A program made the translations under genes and the position numbers. The notes beneath the pieces were generated by a model. It made no database searches, was not told where the DNA came from, and worked only from the letters and a program-made list of their open reading frames with translations. Shown in pieces: positions 1 to 7,992 of a DNA stretch of 55,304 nucleotides. The DNA is taken from positions 1-55,304 of the forward strand of contig JAKLKD010000018.1 in the NCBI GenBank assembly GCA_023150845.1, given 5' to 3'. The stretch is from Myxococcota bacterium (GTDB lineage: Bacteria; Myxococcota_A; UBA796; CAJQPC01). The stretch's first letter is position 1. Every line of letters starts with the position of its first letter.

Positions 1-160
1 AGATCACCTCAGAGAGCGCCGCGGCGGCCTCGGCAGCGGGGGTGCCCGGGCGAGGCGGCGCGTCGACGCCGACGGCGCAGCCCCCGAGCCCCAAGGCGAG
101 GGCCACCCAAGCGAGGCGCCCCGGGGTAAACTGGGTCTGTCGTGAGGAGAGGTTCGTCAT
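1..160 (-). CDS. Secreted lipoprotein, N-terminus only (runs off the left edge)
   Basis: An open frame starts at an ATG whose complement lies at 158-160 and stays open to base 1, giving 53 codons. The product begins MTNLSSRQTQFTPG, followed by a hydrophobic stretch (LAWVALALGLGG) and a Cys, which is a lipoprotein signal peptide with an LGGC lipobox. A Pro/Ala-rich segment follows. A GAGGGG ribosome site lies just upstream of the ATG. The start codon overlaps the start codon of the divergent zinc-ribbon gene (shared CATG). The function cannot be told from so little sequence. The alternative is that only the divergent gene is real, but the lipobox argues against that. Confidence 0.6.
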   Translation of the reverse strand, partial: MTNLSSRQTQFTPGRLAWVALALGLGGCAVGVDAPPRPGTPAAEAAAALSEVI

Positions 161-416
161 GCCCCTCGTAGAGTACTCCTGCGCGCGGTGCGGCGCGGTG
201 ATTGAGGTGATTCAGCGCCACGGTCAGGCGGACCAAGCCCGCTGCGGCGAGGACTGCGCCTTGGGGTATGACGGCGACGGCGCGATCACGCGGCGCCTCT
301 CGACCTTCGGCGGCCACATCGATGGCCAGGCGGCGCGAGCCCGCTCCAGCCTTGAGTCCACCCAGGCGGCCTCCTGCGGCACCTGCGGCGGCGCGCCGGG
401 CTCATGCGAAGGCTGA
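159..416 (+). CDS. FmdB-type zinc-ribbon protein
   Basis: The 85-residue product begins MPLVEYSCARCGAVIEV. This is the typical opening of the FmdB family of putative regulatory zinc-ribbon proteins: a beta strand leading into CxxC at residues 8-11. A second Cys pair follows at residues 29 and 33, and an extra CxxC sits near the C-terminus. I chose the ATG at 159 because GAGGAGAGG lies 6 bases upstream and because the family starts with MP-x-x-EY. An earlier in-frame ATG at 42 would add unrelated sequence. The gene overlaps the following lipoprotein gene by 13 bases, so the two are probably co-transcribed. The biochemical role of this family is not settled. Confidence 0.75.
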   Translation: MPLVEYSCARCGAVIEVIQRHGQADQARCGEDCALGYDGDGAITRRLSTFGGHIDGQAARARSSLESTQAASCGTCGGAPGSCEG

Positions 417-1141
417 GCGCCCCGCCCCTGGTCCTGGGGCTCCTCCTCACCCTCTGCGCCTGCGCCGACCCCAGCGAGGCCGCCCGGCTGCGCCAGGCCC
501 TCGACCCCACGACGCCGATCGCCCGGGGCCTCTCCTTGTGCCGCACCCTCTCCGACCCCACCCAGGCCGGTCAGTGTGGGGTGCAGGTCCTCGACCGCAA
601 GCCCGACATCGGCGAGGGCGACTGCGTGACCCTCGGCGCCGACGTCTGGGCCGACGAGTGCCGCTTCAACGTCGCCGAGCGCCTCGCGGCCCAAGGGGAG
701 GTCACCGCCGCCACGGAGATCTGCGATCGCATCCGCTTCTCCCGGCCCTGCAACTTCCACCTCGTCCGGGAGCAGGCGCGGCTCTCCGTCGATGAGCCCC
801 CCGCCACCGCCGAGGCCCGGATCGCGCTGTTCGCCCAGGCGACCATCGCCCCCGACGCCGCGCGGCTGTTCTGGGGGGAACGTTTCCGCTCCACCCAGCT
901 CTTGGGGCGCCCCGCCGACGCGGCGAGCTGTGAGGCCCTGGCGGCCCCCGCGCCCTGCCACGAGGCCTTCACCTCGATGTGGACCCGGGCCATCGAGGCC
1001 GTCAGCCGCCCCCAGGCCTGCGCTAGGCTCCAGGCGGGTCGGCCGCTCTTGACCATGGGCAACGGCGAGCCGAGCTTCGTGCCGACGCAGGAGGCCCTCA
1101 CGACGATGCTCAAGGCCTGCCCGCCCTCGTCCGCGCCCTGA
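404..1141 (+). CDS. Cys-rich lipoprotein of unknown function
   Basis: The 245-residue product starts MRRLSAPPLVLGLLLTLCAC. This is a short basic start and a hydrophobic core ending in a lipobox-like LTLC/LCAC, so it is probably a lipoprotein. The mature part is helical and contains many Cys in pairs (for example GQCGVQV, GDCVTL, DECRFN, EICDRI, RPCNFH, ASCEAL, APCHEA). That regular spacing suggests disulfide-linked helical hairpins of a Sel1/TPR-like kind, but I recognise no named family. It overlaps the end of the zinc-ribbon gene and sits directly upstream of argS. Confidence 0.6.
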   Translation: MRRLSAPPLVLGLLLTLCACADPSEAARLRQALDPTTPIARGLSLCRTLSDPTQAGQCGVQVLDRKPDIGEGDCVTLGADVWADECRFNVAERLAAQGEVTAATEICDRIRFSRPCNFHLVREQARLSVDEPPATAEARIALFAQATIAPDAARLFWGERFRSTQLLGRPADAASCEALAAPAPCHEAFTSMWTRAIEAVSRPQACARLQAGRPLLTMGNGEPSFVPTQEALTTMLKACPPSSAP

Positions 1142-1204
1142 GCGGCTGGCGAGGGTGAGGCGGCCCCGATAGGGAGGCGCCTTGACCAACCGCCGAGAGT
1201 CGCC

Positions 1205-2938
1205 ATGTCGCCCCAGAACGTGCCGCCGCAGAACGCGCCGTCGCTGATCACCCAGCTCGTCCGGGAGGCCGCCCTCGCCGCGGGCTACACCGCCGACGAG
1301 CTTGAGCCCGCCGCCCCCACCCGGGACGCCGCCCACGGCGACTACCAGTCGAACAGCGCCTTCCGCATCGCCAAGGCCAACAAGCTGAACCCCCGCGCCG
1401 TGGCCCAGGCCATCGTCGAGCGCCTGCCCGCCCACGAGGCCGTGCGCGCCGTGTCCATCGCCGGGCCGGGCTTCATCAACTTCACCTTGAACGACGCCTG
1501 GTTAGGCGCCCAGCTCGTCGCCCAGTGTGAGGACACCAAGCTCGGCCTCGCCCAGCGCCAGGGCCGGGTGGTGATCGACTACTCGAGCCCCAACGTCGCC
1601 AAACGGATGCACGTCGGGCACCTGCGCTCGACGGTGATCGGCGCGGCGCTGCACCAGCTCTACCGCTTCGCTGGCTACGAGGTGATCGCCGACAACCACA
1701 TCGGCGACTGGGGCACCCAGTTCGGCAAGCTCATCGTCGCCTGGCGCGGCTGGCTCGACGCCGCGGCGTATGAGGCGGACCCCATCGGCGAGCTGCAGCG
1801 CATCTACGCCGACTTTGAGGTCCGGGCCGAGGCCGACCCCAGCCTCGCCGACCAGGCGCGCCACGAGACCGCCTTGCTCCAGGCCGGGGATCCCGACAAC
1901 CGCGCGCTCTGGCGCCAGTTCATCGAGGTCTCGCTCCAGGAGTTCAACGAGCTCTACACCCGGCTCGGCATCCAGTTCGACGAGGTGCTCGGGGAGAGCG
2001 CCTACAACGACATGCTCCAGCCCATGGTGGACTCGCTCCTGGCCTCGGGCATAGCCCAGCTCAGCGACGGCGCCGTGGTGATCCCCTTCGTAGACGCCGA
2101 CGGCCCCGGCCTCGCCAAGGCGCCGATGCTCATCCGCAAGCGCGACGGCGCGGCGCTCTACGGCACCACGGACCTCGCCACGGCCCGTTACCGCCTCGAC
2201 CGCTGGTCCCCGTCCCGCATCATCTACGTCACCGACACCCGCCAGCAGTTCCATTTCCAGCAGCTCTTCGCGGCCTGCCGCAAGCTCGGCTGGACCCAAG
2301 CCGAGCTGGTGCACTGCTGGTTCGGGTTGTTGAGCCTGCCTGACGGCACGATGTCCTCCCGCAAGGGCAACGTGATCACCCTCAAGGACCTGCTCGATGA
2401 GGCCGCGCGCCACGCCCGGGCCTTGGTGGATGAGAAGTCGCCGAACCTCAGCGACGACGAGCGCGCCAAGATCGCCGAGGCCGTCGGCGTCGCCTCCGTG
2501 CGTTACGCCGATCTCTCCCAGAACCCCCAGTCCGACGTGACCTTCCGCTGGGAGAAGATGTTGACCTTGGACGGCAACACCGCGCCGTTCCTGATGTACA
2601 GCTACGCGCGCTGCCGGAGCCTCCAGGCCAAGGGCGGCATCACTGACTGGGCGCTCACGCCCTTCACCCCCGTCGAGCCCGTCGAGCGTGAGCTGACCGT
2701 CGCCTTGACCCGGCTCAACGAGGTGATCGTGAGCGCGATGGACGGCAGCCGCCCCAACACGCTCTGCGACTACCTCTTCAACGTCGCCGGGCTCATCAAC
2801 CGCTACTACCACGACCTCCCCGTGCTCACCGCCGCACCGGAGGATCGCGCCCGCCGCCTGAACGTGATCGAGGCGAGCGCCCGGGTGCTCGGCCAAGGGC
2901 TCAAGCTCCTTGGCATTCAGCCCTTGGATCGGATGTGA
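1205..2938 (+). CDS. argS: Arginyl-tRNA synthetase
   Basis: Class I aminoacyl-tRNA synthetase that charges tRNA-Arg. The 577-residue length is normal for ArgS. The N-terminal Arg-tRNA synthetase domain is followed by the nucleotide-binding signature SSPNVAKRMHVGHLRST near residue 130, with HVGH as the HIGH motif. The KMSKS-equivalent MSSRKGN lies near residue 380. A DALR anticodon-binding domain ends the protein (NVAGLINRYYHDLPVL ... GIQPLDRM). GAGAGT precedes the ATG by a few bases. The gene is followed closely by the kinase gene on the same strand. This is a core housekeeping gene with no anomaly. Confidence 0.97.
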   Translation: MSPQNVPPQNAPSLITQLVREAALAAGYTADELEPAAPTRDAAHGDYQSNSAFRIAKANKLNPRAVAQAIVERLPAHEAVRAVSIAGPGFINFTLNDAWLGAQLVAQCEDTKLGLAQRQGRVVIDYSSPNVAKRMHVGHLRSTVIGAALHQLYRFAGYEVIADNHIGDWGTQFGKLIVAWRGWLDAAAYEADPIGELQRIYADFEVRAEADPSLADQARHETALLQAGDPDNRALWRQFIEVSLQEFNELYTRLGIQFDEVLGESAYNDMLQPMVDSLLASGIAQLSDGAVVIPFVDADGPGLAKAPMLIRKRDGAALYGTTDLATARYRLDRWSPSRIIYVTDTRQQFHFQQLFAACRKLGWTQAELVHCWFGLLSLPDGTMSSRKGNVITLKDLLDEAARHARALVDEKSPNLSDDERAKIAEAVGVASVRYADLSQNPQSDVTFRWEKMLTLDGNTAPFLMYSYARCRSLQAKGGITDWALTPFTPVEPVERELTVALTRLNEVIVSAMDGSRPNTLCDYLFNVAGLINRYYHDLPVLTAAPEDRARRLNVIEASARVLGQGLKLLGIQPLDRM

Positions 2939-3046
2939 GCGGGGTGAGAGGTTGACTCCCTGGCTGGGTTGTGCGAGAGTTTGTGGATACGCCCTTCGCG
3001 TCCGCGTCTCCTGCTGTACGCCCGCTGAACGCTCTTGAGGATGGAG

Positions 3047-5056
3047 ATGAGCGCGCCCAACACCACGCCCAGCACCCAAGCCCCCGGCGCCCAATCCCCT
3101 GGCGGTGAGTCCATCGTCACGGATCGGCTGGGGCGCTACCGCCTGATCCGCTGCGTCTCGACGGGCGGCATGGCGCGGGTGTACGAGGCGCGTCGCGAGA
3201 GCCTCGCGGGCGTCGCCCCGAAGGTGGCGATCAAGGTCATCCTCCCCGAGCACGCCAACGACGCCAAGTTTCAGCAGCTCTTCCTGAACGAGGCGAAGAT
3301 CGGGTCGATGCTGCAGCACCAGAACGTGGTGCAGATCCAGGACTTCGACCGCGAAGGCGACGTCTTCTACATCGTGATGGACTACGTCGAGGGCCTCACC
3401 TTCCGGCGCGCCATCTCCCACTGCAAACGAAACGGCCTGCACATCCCGCTCGCCGTGATCGCCGAGCTCGGCCGCCAGATCTGCGAGGGCCTGCACTACG
3501 CCCACACCGTGCGCGACGAGCACGGCAACGCCCTGCACCTCGTCCACCGCGACGTGAAGCCCTCCAACCTCATCCTGAACCCCCAGGGCGTGGTGAAGGT
3601 GCTCGACTTCGGCATCTCCAAGGCGCTCATCGCCGCCGAGACCCGCGGCGCGGTGAAGGGCACCTGGGGCTACATGTCCCCGGAGCAGGCCAGCGGCGCC
3701 GAGGTGAGCGCCCGGGCCGACCAGTACGGCGTGGCCGCGGTGCTCTACGAGCTCGCGATGCTCCAGCCGCTCTTCCCCGAGAAGGAGCCCCGGGTGCTCC
3801 GCGCGCTCATGGAGCAGGACGAGGGCGCCCGCCGCGCCGCCCGGCTCATGGGTGTGCACGGCCCCTTGGCCCCGGTGCTCGTCCGGGCGCTCCAGCGGGA
3901 TCCTTACGCGCGCCACGAGACCTCGATGACCTTGGCCCAGGATCTCGCGCGCCTCGTGCCCGATCCTGTGCTCGCCCGCGATCAGGTGCTCCAGTTCCAG
4001 TCCTCACTCTTGGCCCTCGATCGCCTGCGGAAAGAGCGCCCGGGGAAAGACGTGGCGGCGGTGGTCATCGGCATCGGCCCGGCCCAGCCCCGCGGCGCGC
4101 CCCAGGCTCAGGCCGTGAGCATGGCGGCGGACGCGGGCGTCGACGTCTCCGAGGTCTCCGGGGTGTCCGAGCCCAGCGGCTTCGGCGGCCAGTACCACTC
4201 CAACGTGAGCAACGTCAGCCAGTCCCAGCCGACCTTCAACCCCGCGGTGCAGGCCCCTCCCCTGCGCGGGATGATGAACTCGCCCATGGCCTCCCAGGTG
4301 GTCATCGACCCCCGCGGCGGGCTCCCGGTCGCTGTTGGCGGTCAGTACGCGCCTTATCCCCACGACTACGCCCCGCCGCAGCTCCTCCAGCCGCAGGAGG
4401 AGGGCATCTCGACGGGCATGTTGGCGATGATCGGCCTCGCCGTGCTCGTGCTGACCTTCGTGTTCGCCAAGCTGGCGATGCGGCACCTCGACATCAACGG
4501 CCGCGGCGCGGTGACCGAGGAGGTCCTCACCGATCCCCTCGTGAACCCGGACGGCGCGACCACCGCCCCGCCGGTCAAGCCCGACGGCGCCACGACCACC
4601 CCGCCCACGAACCCCGACGGCGCCACCACCACGACCACCCCGCCGGTTCAGCCCGACGGCGGCGGCGCGACCACGGCCCCGCCGGTCAACCCCGACCGCC
4701 GCGACCAGGGCGGCGGCTCGCGGCGTGACCGTGACCGTGAGCCCGACGAGGGCGACGGGCTCATGCCAGGCGAGCGTGTCCCCGACCCGCCGGTCATCAC
4801 CTCCGGCGTCGGCAGCCTCGCCGTGGTCGCGACCAGCTCGGGCGAGACCTCACCGCCGATCTTTGTCGGCGGCGTCGAGAAGCGCGCCGGCCGCTACCGG
4901 GACGAGCTGCCCACGGGCACCTACCAGATCAAGGTCGTCTGCCCCCACGACTCGCCGAACCCGGGCTGGGCGCCGGTGAAGTCCCTCTCGATCGAGCCTG
5001 GGGCCGAGGTCGGGCTGCGGGTCGACTGCGACACCAAGGAGATCACCGGGCTCTGA
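3047..5056 (+). CDS. Receptor-like Ser/Thr protein kinase with PEGA-like C-terminus
   Basis: Hanks-type kinase. It has a glycine-loop region (TGGMARVYEA), the VAIKV lysine, the catalytic HRDVKPSN near residue 167, DFGISK near 186 and GTWGYMSPEQ of the activation segment. A low-complexity linker follows, then a single membrane helix (GMLAMIGLAVLVLTFVFAK) near residues 455-475. Next come about four repeats of a TTxPPVxPDGA kind. The C-terminal module (GSLAVVATSSGE ... LPTGTYQIKVVC) resembles a PEGA domain outside the membrane. The start is uncertain: the ATG at 3047 has GAGG six bases upstream, and the ATG at 3041 and the TTG at 3035 are in frame. The substrate is unknown. Confidence 0.9.
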   Translation: MSAPNTTPSTQAPGAQSPGGESIVTDRLGRYRLIRCVSTGGMARVYEARRESLAGVAPKVAIKVILPEHANDAKFQQLFLNEAKIGSMLQHQNVVQIQDFDREGDVFYIVMDYVEGLTFRRAISHCKRNGLHIPLAVIAELGRQICEGLHYAHTVRDEHGNALHLVHRDVKPSNLILNPQGVVKVLDFGISKALIAAETRGAVKGTWGYMSPEQASGAEVSARADQYGVAAVLYELAMLQPLFPEKEPRVLRALMEQDEGARRAARLMGVHGPLAPVLVRALQRDPYARHETSMTLAQDLARLVPDPVLARDQVLQFQSSLLALDRLRKERPGKDVAAVVIGIGPAQPRGAPQAQAVSMAADAGVDVSEVSGVSEPSGFGGQYHSNVSNVSQSQPTFNPAVQAPPLRGMMNSPMASQVVIDPRGGLPVAVGGQYAPYPHDYAPPQLLQPQEEGISTGMLAMIGLAVLVLTFVFAKLAMRHLDINGRGAVTEEVLTDPLVNPDGATTAPPVKPDGATTTPPTNPDGATTTTTPPVQPDGGGATTAPPVNPDRRDQGGGSRRDRDREPDEGDGLMPGERVPDPPVITSGVGSLAVVATSSGETSPPIFVGGVEKRAGRYRDELPTGTYQIKVVCPHDSPNPGWAPVKSLSIEPGAEVGLRVDCDTKEITGL

Positions 5057-5064
5057 TCCGCCGC

Positions 5065-5526
5065 TCAGCGCGGCGGCGGGAGCTGGTCGATGAAGCCCTC
5101 GACGCAGCGGCGGATGAGCTCGCGGCTGGTGCGGAAGGGTCGCTTCCAGAAGCCGATGGGGTCGGGGATCTCCAAGGTGCGGCCGAAGCTCCCCAACATC
5201 ATGATCTTGTCTTCGCTGCCCGGGTGGCGGTCCCGCAGGGCGCTGGCGTGGCCGAGCTCCATGACGAGGATGTAGTCGGCCCAGGCCACGAGCTCATCGG
5301 TGACGGGCTGGGCGCGGTGGCCGCTCACGTCGATGTCCACCTCCTTCATCACGGCGACGGTGTTTCGGTGGGCGGGCTGGCCGTTGAGGCCCATGACCGA
5401 GGCCGAGCGGACCTCCAGGGGGATGCCCCGGCGCGTGGCGTAGTCCCGGGCGAGGGCCTCGGCCATGGGGCTGCGGCAGAGGTTGCCCGTGCAGACCATG
5501 AGCGCGCGGGGCGGCGATGCGGGCAT
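5065..5526 (-). CDS. Low-molecular-weight protein-tyrosine phosphatase
   Basis: The P-loop C(X)5R signature is present as CTGNLCRSPMAEAL starting at residue 12. The family's catalytic aspartate region follows as IPDPIGF. The length of 153 residues is typical of LMW-PTP. The family includes tyrosine and arginine phosphatases and arsenate reductases, and the sequence alone does not separate them. The gene is convergent with the Ser/Thr kinase gene (only 8 bases between the ends) and divergent from the cyclophilin gene, with the promoters in the 67-base gap at 5527-5593. Confidence 0.9.
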   Translation of the reverse strand: MPASPPRALMVCTGNLCRSPMAEALARDYATRRGIPLEVRSASVMGLNGQPAHRNTVAVMKEVDIDVSGHRAQPVTDELVAWADYILVMELGHASALRDRHPGSEDKIMMLGSFGRTLEIPDPIGFWKRPFRTSRELIRRCVEGFIDQLPPPR

Positions 5527-5593
5527 CAGGACTCCAGGCGAGGCAGCTCAGACCTAAGCAGGATAAGGGCATCGGCCAACACGGAGGTACCCC

Positions 5594-6172
5594 ATGTCGT
5601 TCTTTTCTCGCAACGCGCCCGACTCTCCCGCCCCCAGCGTGCAGGAGATGATCCCCGGCACCGGCAAGCTCCACGCGAAGATCCGCACCACGAAGGGCGA
5701 CATGGTCGCCGAGCTCTACGAGGAGAAGACCCCTCGCACCGTCGCCAACTTCGTCGCCTTGGCCACGGGCGCCGTGGAGTGGACGACCCCGACCGGCGTG
5801 AAGTCGAAGGATCCCCTCTACAAGGACATCATCTTCCACCGCGTCATCAAGGACTTCATGGCCCAGGGCGGCGACCCCACGGGCACCGGCCGCGGCGGCC
5901 CGGGCTGGAAGTTTAAGGACGAGTTCGACCCCAGCCTGCGCCACACGGGCAAGGGCGTGCTGTCGATGGCGAACGCGGGCCCGAACACGAACGGCTCGCA
6001 GTTCTTCTTGTGCCAGGTGGCCACGCCTTGGCTCGACGGCAAACACAGCGTCTTCGGCAAGGTGATCCAGGGCCTGGAGGTGGTCGACGCCATCTGCAAC
6101 AGCCCCGTGGGCCCCGGCGACAAGCCCAAGACTGACATCGTGCTCCTGGGCATCGACGTCTACCGCGCCTGA
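5594..6172 (+). CDS. Cyclophilin-type peptidyl-prolyl cis-trans isomerase
   Basis: Folding enzyme that isomerises Xaa-Pro bonds. The 192-residue product carries the cyclophilin core: IIFHRVIKDFMAQGGDPTGTG, GVLSMANAGPNTNGSQFF and WLDGKHSVFGKVI, so the catalytic Arg (FHRVI), Gln (MAQGGD) and the NGSQFF segment are present. There is no signal peptide, so it is probably cytoplasmic. GGAGG lies 7 bases upstream of the ATG. It has its own promoter region divergent from the phosphatase gene. Confidence 0.95.
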   Translation: MSFFSRNAPDSPAPSVQEMIPGTGKLHAKIRTTKGDMVAELYEEKTPRTVANFVALATGAVEWTTPTGVKSKDPLYKDIIFHRVIKDFMAQGGDPTGTGRGGPGWKFKDEFDPSLRHTGKGVLSMANAGPNTNGSQFFLCQVATPWLDGKHSVFGKVIQGLEVVDAICNSPVGPGDKPKTDIVLLGIDVYRA

Positions 6173-6177
6173 TCCCT

Positions 6178-7170
6178 TCAGGCCCTCCGCCACACCGGCC
6201 GGAGGGCCTCGGCCTCGCCCGCGTAGGCCGCGACGACCCCGGGGCAGCGCGGCTTGAGCGCGCAGCCCTCACACACGGGCGGGTGCTCCCGCCGCTGGGT
6301 CATGAAGTAGAGCCGGGCCAAGAGCGAGGCCTCGTCCTCCTCGGCCCGCTCCGCCGTCCAGGCCGCGCTCAGGCAGCGCGGCGCCACGAGCGGCAGCGGC
6401 CCGTGGCCGGTCTTGGCCAGGGCCTCCCGCACGGCGTCTAGGCGCGGCGCCCGGGCGGCCCAGTCAAACACCGGCTTCTCCCGCAGGAGCCCCACGGCGA
6501 GGCGCGCGCCCCAACGATCCTGGCAGAGCTGGGCCAGCGCATCCAGGCCGTCCAGGGTCTCGGGCAAGGCCACGGTGTGGGGGCTCACCTTCACCCCGGC
6601 GCCGTCGGCGGCGTCGAGGCCCGCGATCACCCGGTCAAAGCACCGCACACCACACACGGCGTCGTGGACCGCGCGGTCGGCGGAGTACAGCGGCACGACC
6701 ACCTCGGCGAGGCCCAGGTGCCGCCAGGCGCTCGCCCCGGCGGCCAGGGTGGTGCCGCTCGTCATCAGCTCGACCCGGGTGTAGCCCAGGCGCCGCGCCG
6801 CCCGGAGCGCGCCCTCAAAGTCGGGGTGCAGCGTCGGCTCGTTGCCGCCGATGAGCAGGCGCCGCACGTCCGCCGGGCGCTGGCGCAGGTGCCGGAGGAT
6901 ACGCTCGGCGGGGGTGACGTCCTCGGGCCGCACGGTGATTGTGCCCGGCCCGGCGCAGAAGAAGCAGCGGTTGGCGCAGGCGTTCGTGAGCGACAGGAGC
7001 GTGACCGCCGGGAGCCCCCGGGCGCGCAGCCACTCCGCCTGGGCCGCCGGGTCCGCGGCGAGCAGGGTGTGCAGGGCGGCGTCTTCGTGCTCGGGGCGCA
7101 GAGGCGAGGCCGGGGCGAGGGTGAGCCGGGAGTGTAGCGCGGCGCGCCGGGCCTCGTCACGCGGGGCCAG
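6178..7170 (-). CDS. Radical SAM protein with C-terminal Cys cluster; non-canonical CTG start proposed
   Basis: Translating past the first conventional start (GTG at 6933) towards 5' recovers the radical SAM iron-sulfur motif NACANRCFFCAGPG (CxxxCxxC) at about 6960-6985. The SAM-binding GGNEPT follows. The C-terminus has CEGCALKPRCPG, resembling an auxiliary cluster or SPASM-type Cys set. Starting at 6933 would remove the catalytic motif. In the true frame there is no ATG, GTG or TTG between the upstream stop (TGA at 7186-7188) and the motif. The best candidate is CTG at 7168-7170, with GGAGG 10 bases upstream and directly abutting the stop of the preceding gene, which suggests translational coupling. 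The length from there is 330 residues. The substrate is unknown. A sequence error hiding a normal start remains possible. Confidence 0.75.
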   Translation of the reverse strand: MAPRDEARRAALHSRLTLAPASPLRPEHEDAALHTLLAADPAAQAEWLRARGLPAVTLLSLTNACANRCFFCAGPGTITVRPEDVTPAERILRHLRQRPADVRRLLIGGNEPTLHPDFEGALRAARRLGYTRVELMTSGTTLAAGASAWRHLGLAEVVVPLYSADRAVHDAVCGVRCFDRVIAGLDAADGAGVKVSPHTVALPETLDGLDALAQLCQDRWGARLAVGLLREKPVFDWAARAPRLDAVREALAKTGHGPLPLVAPRCLSAAWTAERAEEDEASLLARLYFMTQRREHPPVCEGCALKPRCPGVVAAYAGEAEALRPVWRRA

Positions 7171-7185
7171 CGCGCGGCGGCCTCC

Positions 7186-7581
7186 TCACTCTACGACTGT
7201 GGGCCGCGCTCGGTCGTTCGACCAGGCAAACACGCAGCCCGAGCCCGAGCCCGCCGTGCCGTCGCAGCCGAGCACGATCTGGCCATCGGCCCCCTCGGGG
7301 GGCACCGTCCACATACAGAAGCCGCCGGCCGTGGCCGTGCAGAGGTCCTTGGTGATGCCGTCCTTCACCAGGGTGACGTGGGCGGCGGTGCCCGGGCCGC
7401 AGTCGCAGGCCTCCATGGTGAAGAAGCCGGTCTGGCCCGCCGTGGCCTTCTCCTCGAAGGTCTCCGATTGCCCGCAGGCGACCAAGCGGTTCTGCGTCGC
7501 GGCGGAGCTGGGCTCATCGGCCCCCAGGGTGAACACCAGCCCGATCCCCAGGATCAACCTGGGCTGCCAACCGTTGAACAT
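7186..7581 (-). CDS. Small Cys-rich secreted protein of unknown function
   Basis: The 131-residue product starts MFNGWQPRLILGIGLVFTLGA, a signal peptide. The mature part holds several Cys (CGQSE, EACDCGPG, DLCTATAGGFC, LGCDGT, GCVFAW), which points to a disulfide-rich beta domain. I chose the ATG at 7581 because GGAGG stands 5 bases upstream; a start 6 codons earlier is possible. Its stop lies just before the proposed start of the radical SAM gene, so the pair is likely an operon. The small Cys-rich product could be a substrate or partner of the radical SAM enzyme, but that is speculation. Confidence 0.6.
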   Translation of the reverse strand: MFNGWQPRLILGIGLVFTLGADEPSSAATQNRLVACGQSETFEEKATAGQTGFFTMEACDCGPGTAAHVTLVKDGITKDLCTATAGGFCMWTVPPEGADGQIVLGCDGTAGSGSGCVFAWSNDRARPTVVE

Positions 7582-7662
7582 GAACACCTCCGGGGGCATG
7601 GTACCTCAACGGGCCTTCGGCGGATAGGCGGGGGGTGGGTGAATTGGGGGGCACCGCGTTGA

Positions 7663-7811
7663 GGGTAACCGGCGGTGAGCGTCGGGGCGGCGCGAGGGTG
7701 TGGGGGTCGGACCCTGGTCGTGCGGGGCGAACGGGGGCGGGCTCTCGGTGGGGGTGACCGGCGGTGAGCGTCGTGGCGGCGCGAACGCGTGGAGGCCGGA
7801 CCCTGATCGTG
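7663..7811. repeat. 60-bp imperfect direct repeat, two copies
   Basis: Two copies of a roughly 60-base unit occur at 7663-7722 and 7752-7811. Both contain the run CCGGCGGTGAGCGTCG and then a GGCGGCGCGA block and a CGGACCCTG block. They are 89 bases apart and match at most positions. A shorter related stretch in reverse orientation (the GGGTCCGACCCCC part) occurs near 7957-7969. No gene is visible in 7600-7990, so this is intergenic repeat DNA. Confidence 0.65.
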
Positions 7812-7821
7812 ATGGTGCTCG

Positions 7822-7941
7822 GGGTGTCTCTCGCGGGAACGCTCACTCCAGCCCGTCCGGGGCTGGAGCTCGCTGCGTCTCCGGCGACCTCTCGCGCGTC
7901 ACGCGCTTCGGTCGCCTCCGAAGCTCCCGCGAGAGTCACCC
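7822..7941. repeat. Nested inverted repeats forming a three-way-junction-like fold
   Basis: An outer stem pairs GGGTG-T-CTCTCGCGGGA (7822-7838) with TCCCGCGAGAG-T-CACCC (7925-7941): 16 pairs around one T-T mismatch. Inside it are two separate hairpins. CTCCAGCCC (7846-7854) pairs with GGGCTGGAG (7860-7868). GGCGACC (7883-7889) pairs with GGTCGCC (7910-7916), with GCGCG-TCA-CGCGC within that loop. It could be a structured RNA, a mobile-element end or a REP-like element. I cannot name it. Confidence 0.55.
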
Positions 7942-7992
7942 GCTCACCCCACACGCGGGTCCGACCCCCACGCTGGTCGTGGGGACTCGGGC

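Noticed and set aside
42-158. Longer version of the FmdB-like protein from the ATG at 42
   Set aside because: The added residues are Pro/Ala/Arg-rich and unlike the family; the ribosome site and family start point to 159.
1502-3916. Very long open frame on the minus strand across argS and the kinase gene
   Set aside because: It is antisense to two clear genes, has His/Asp/Gly/Val-rich composition typical of shadow frames in GC-rich DNA, and shows no domain.
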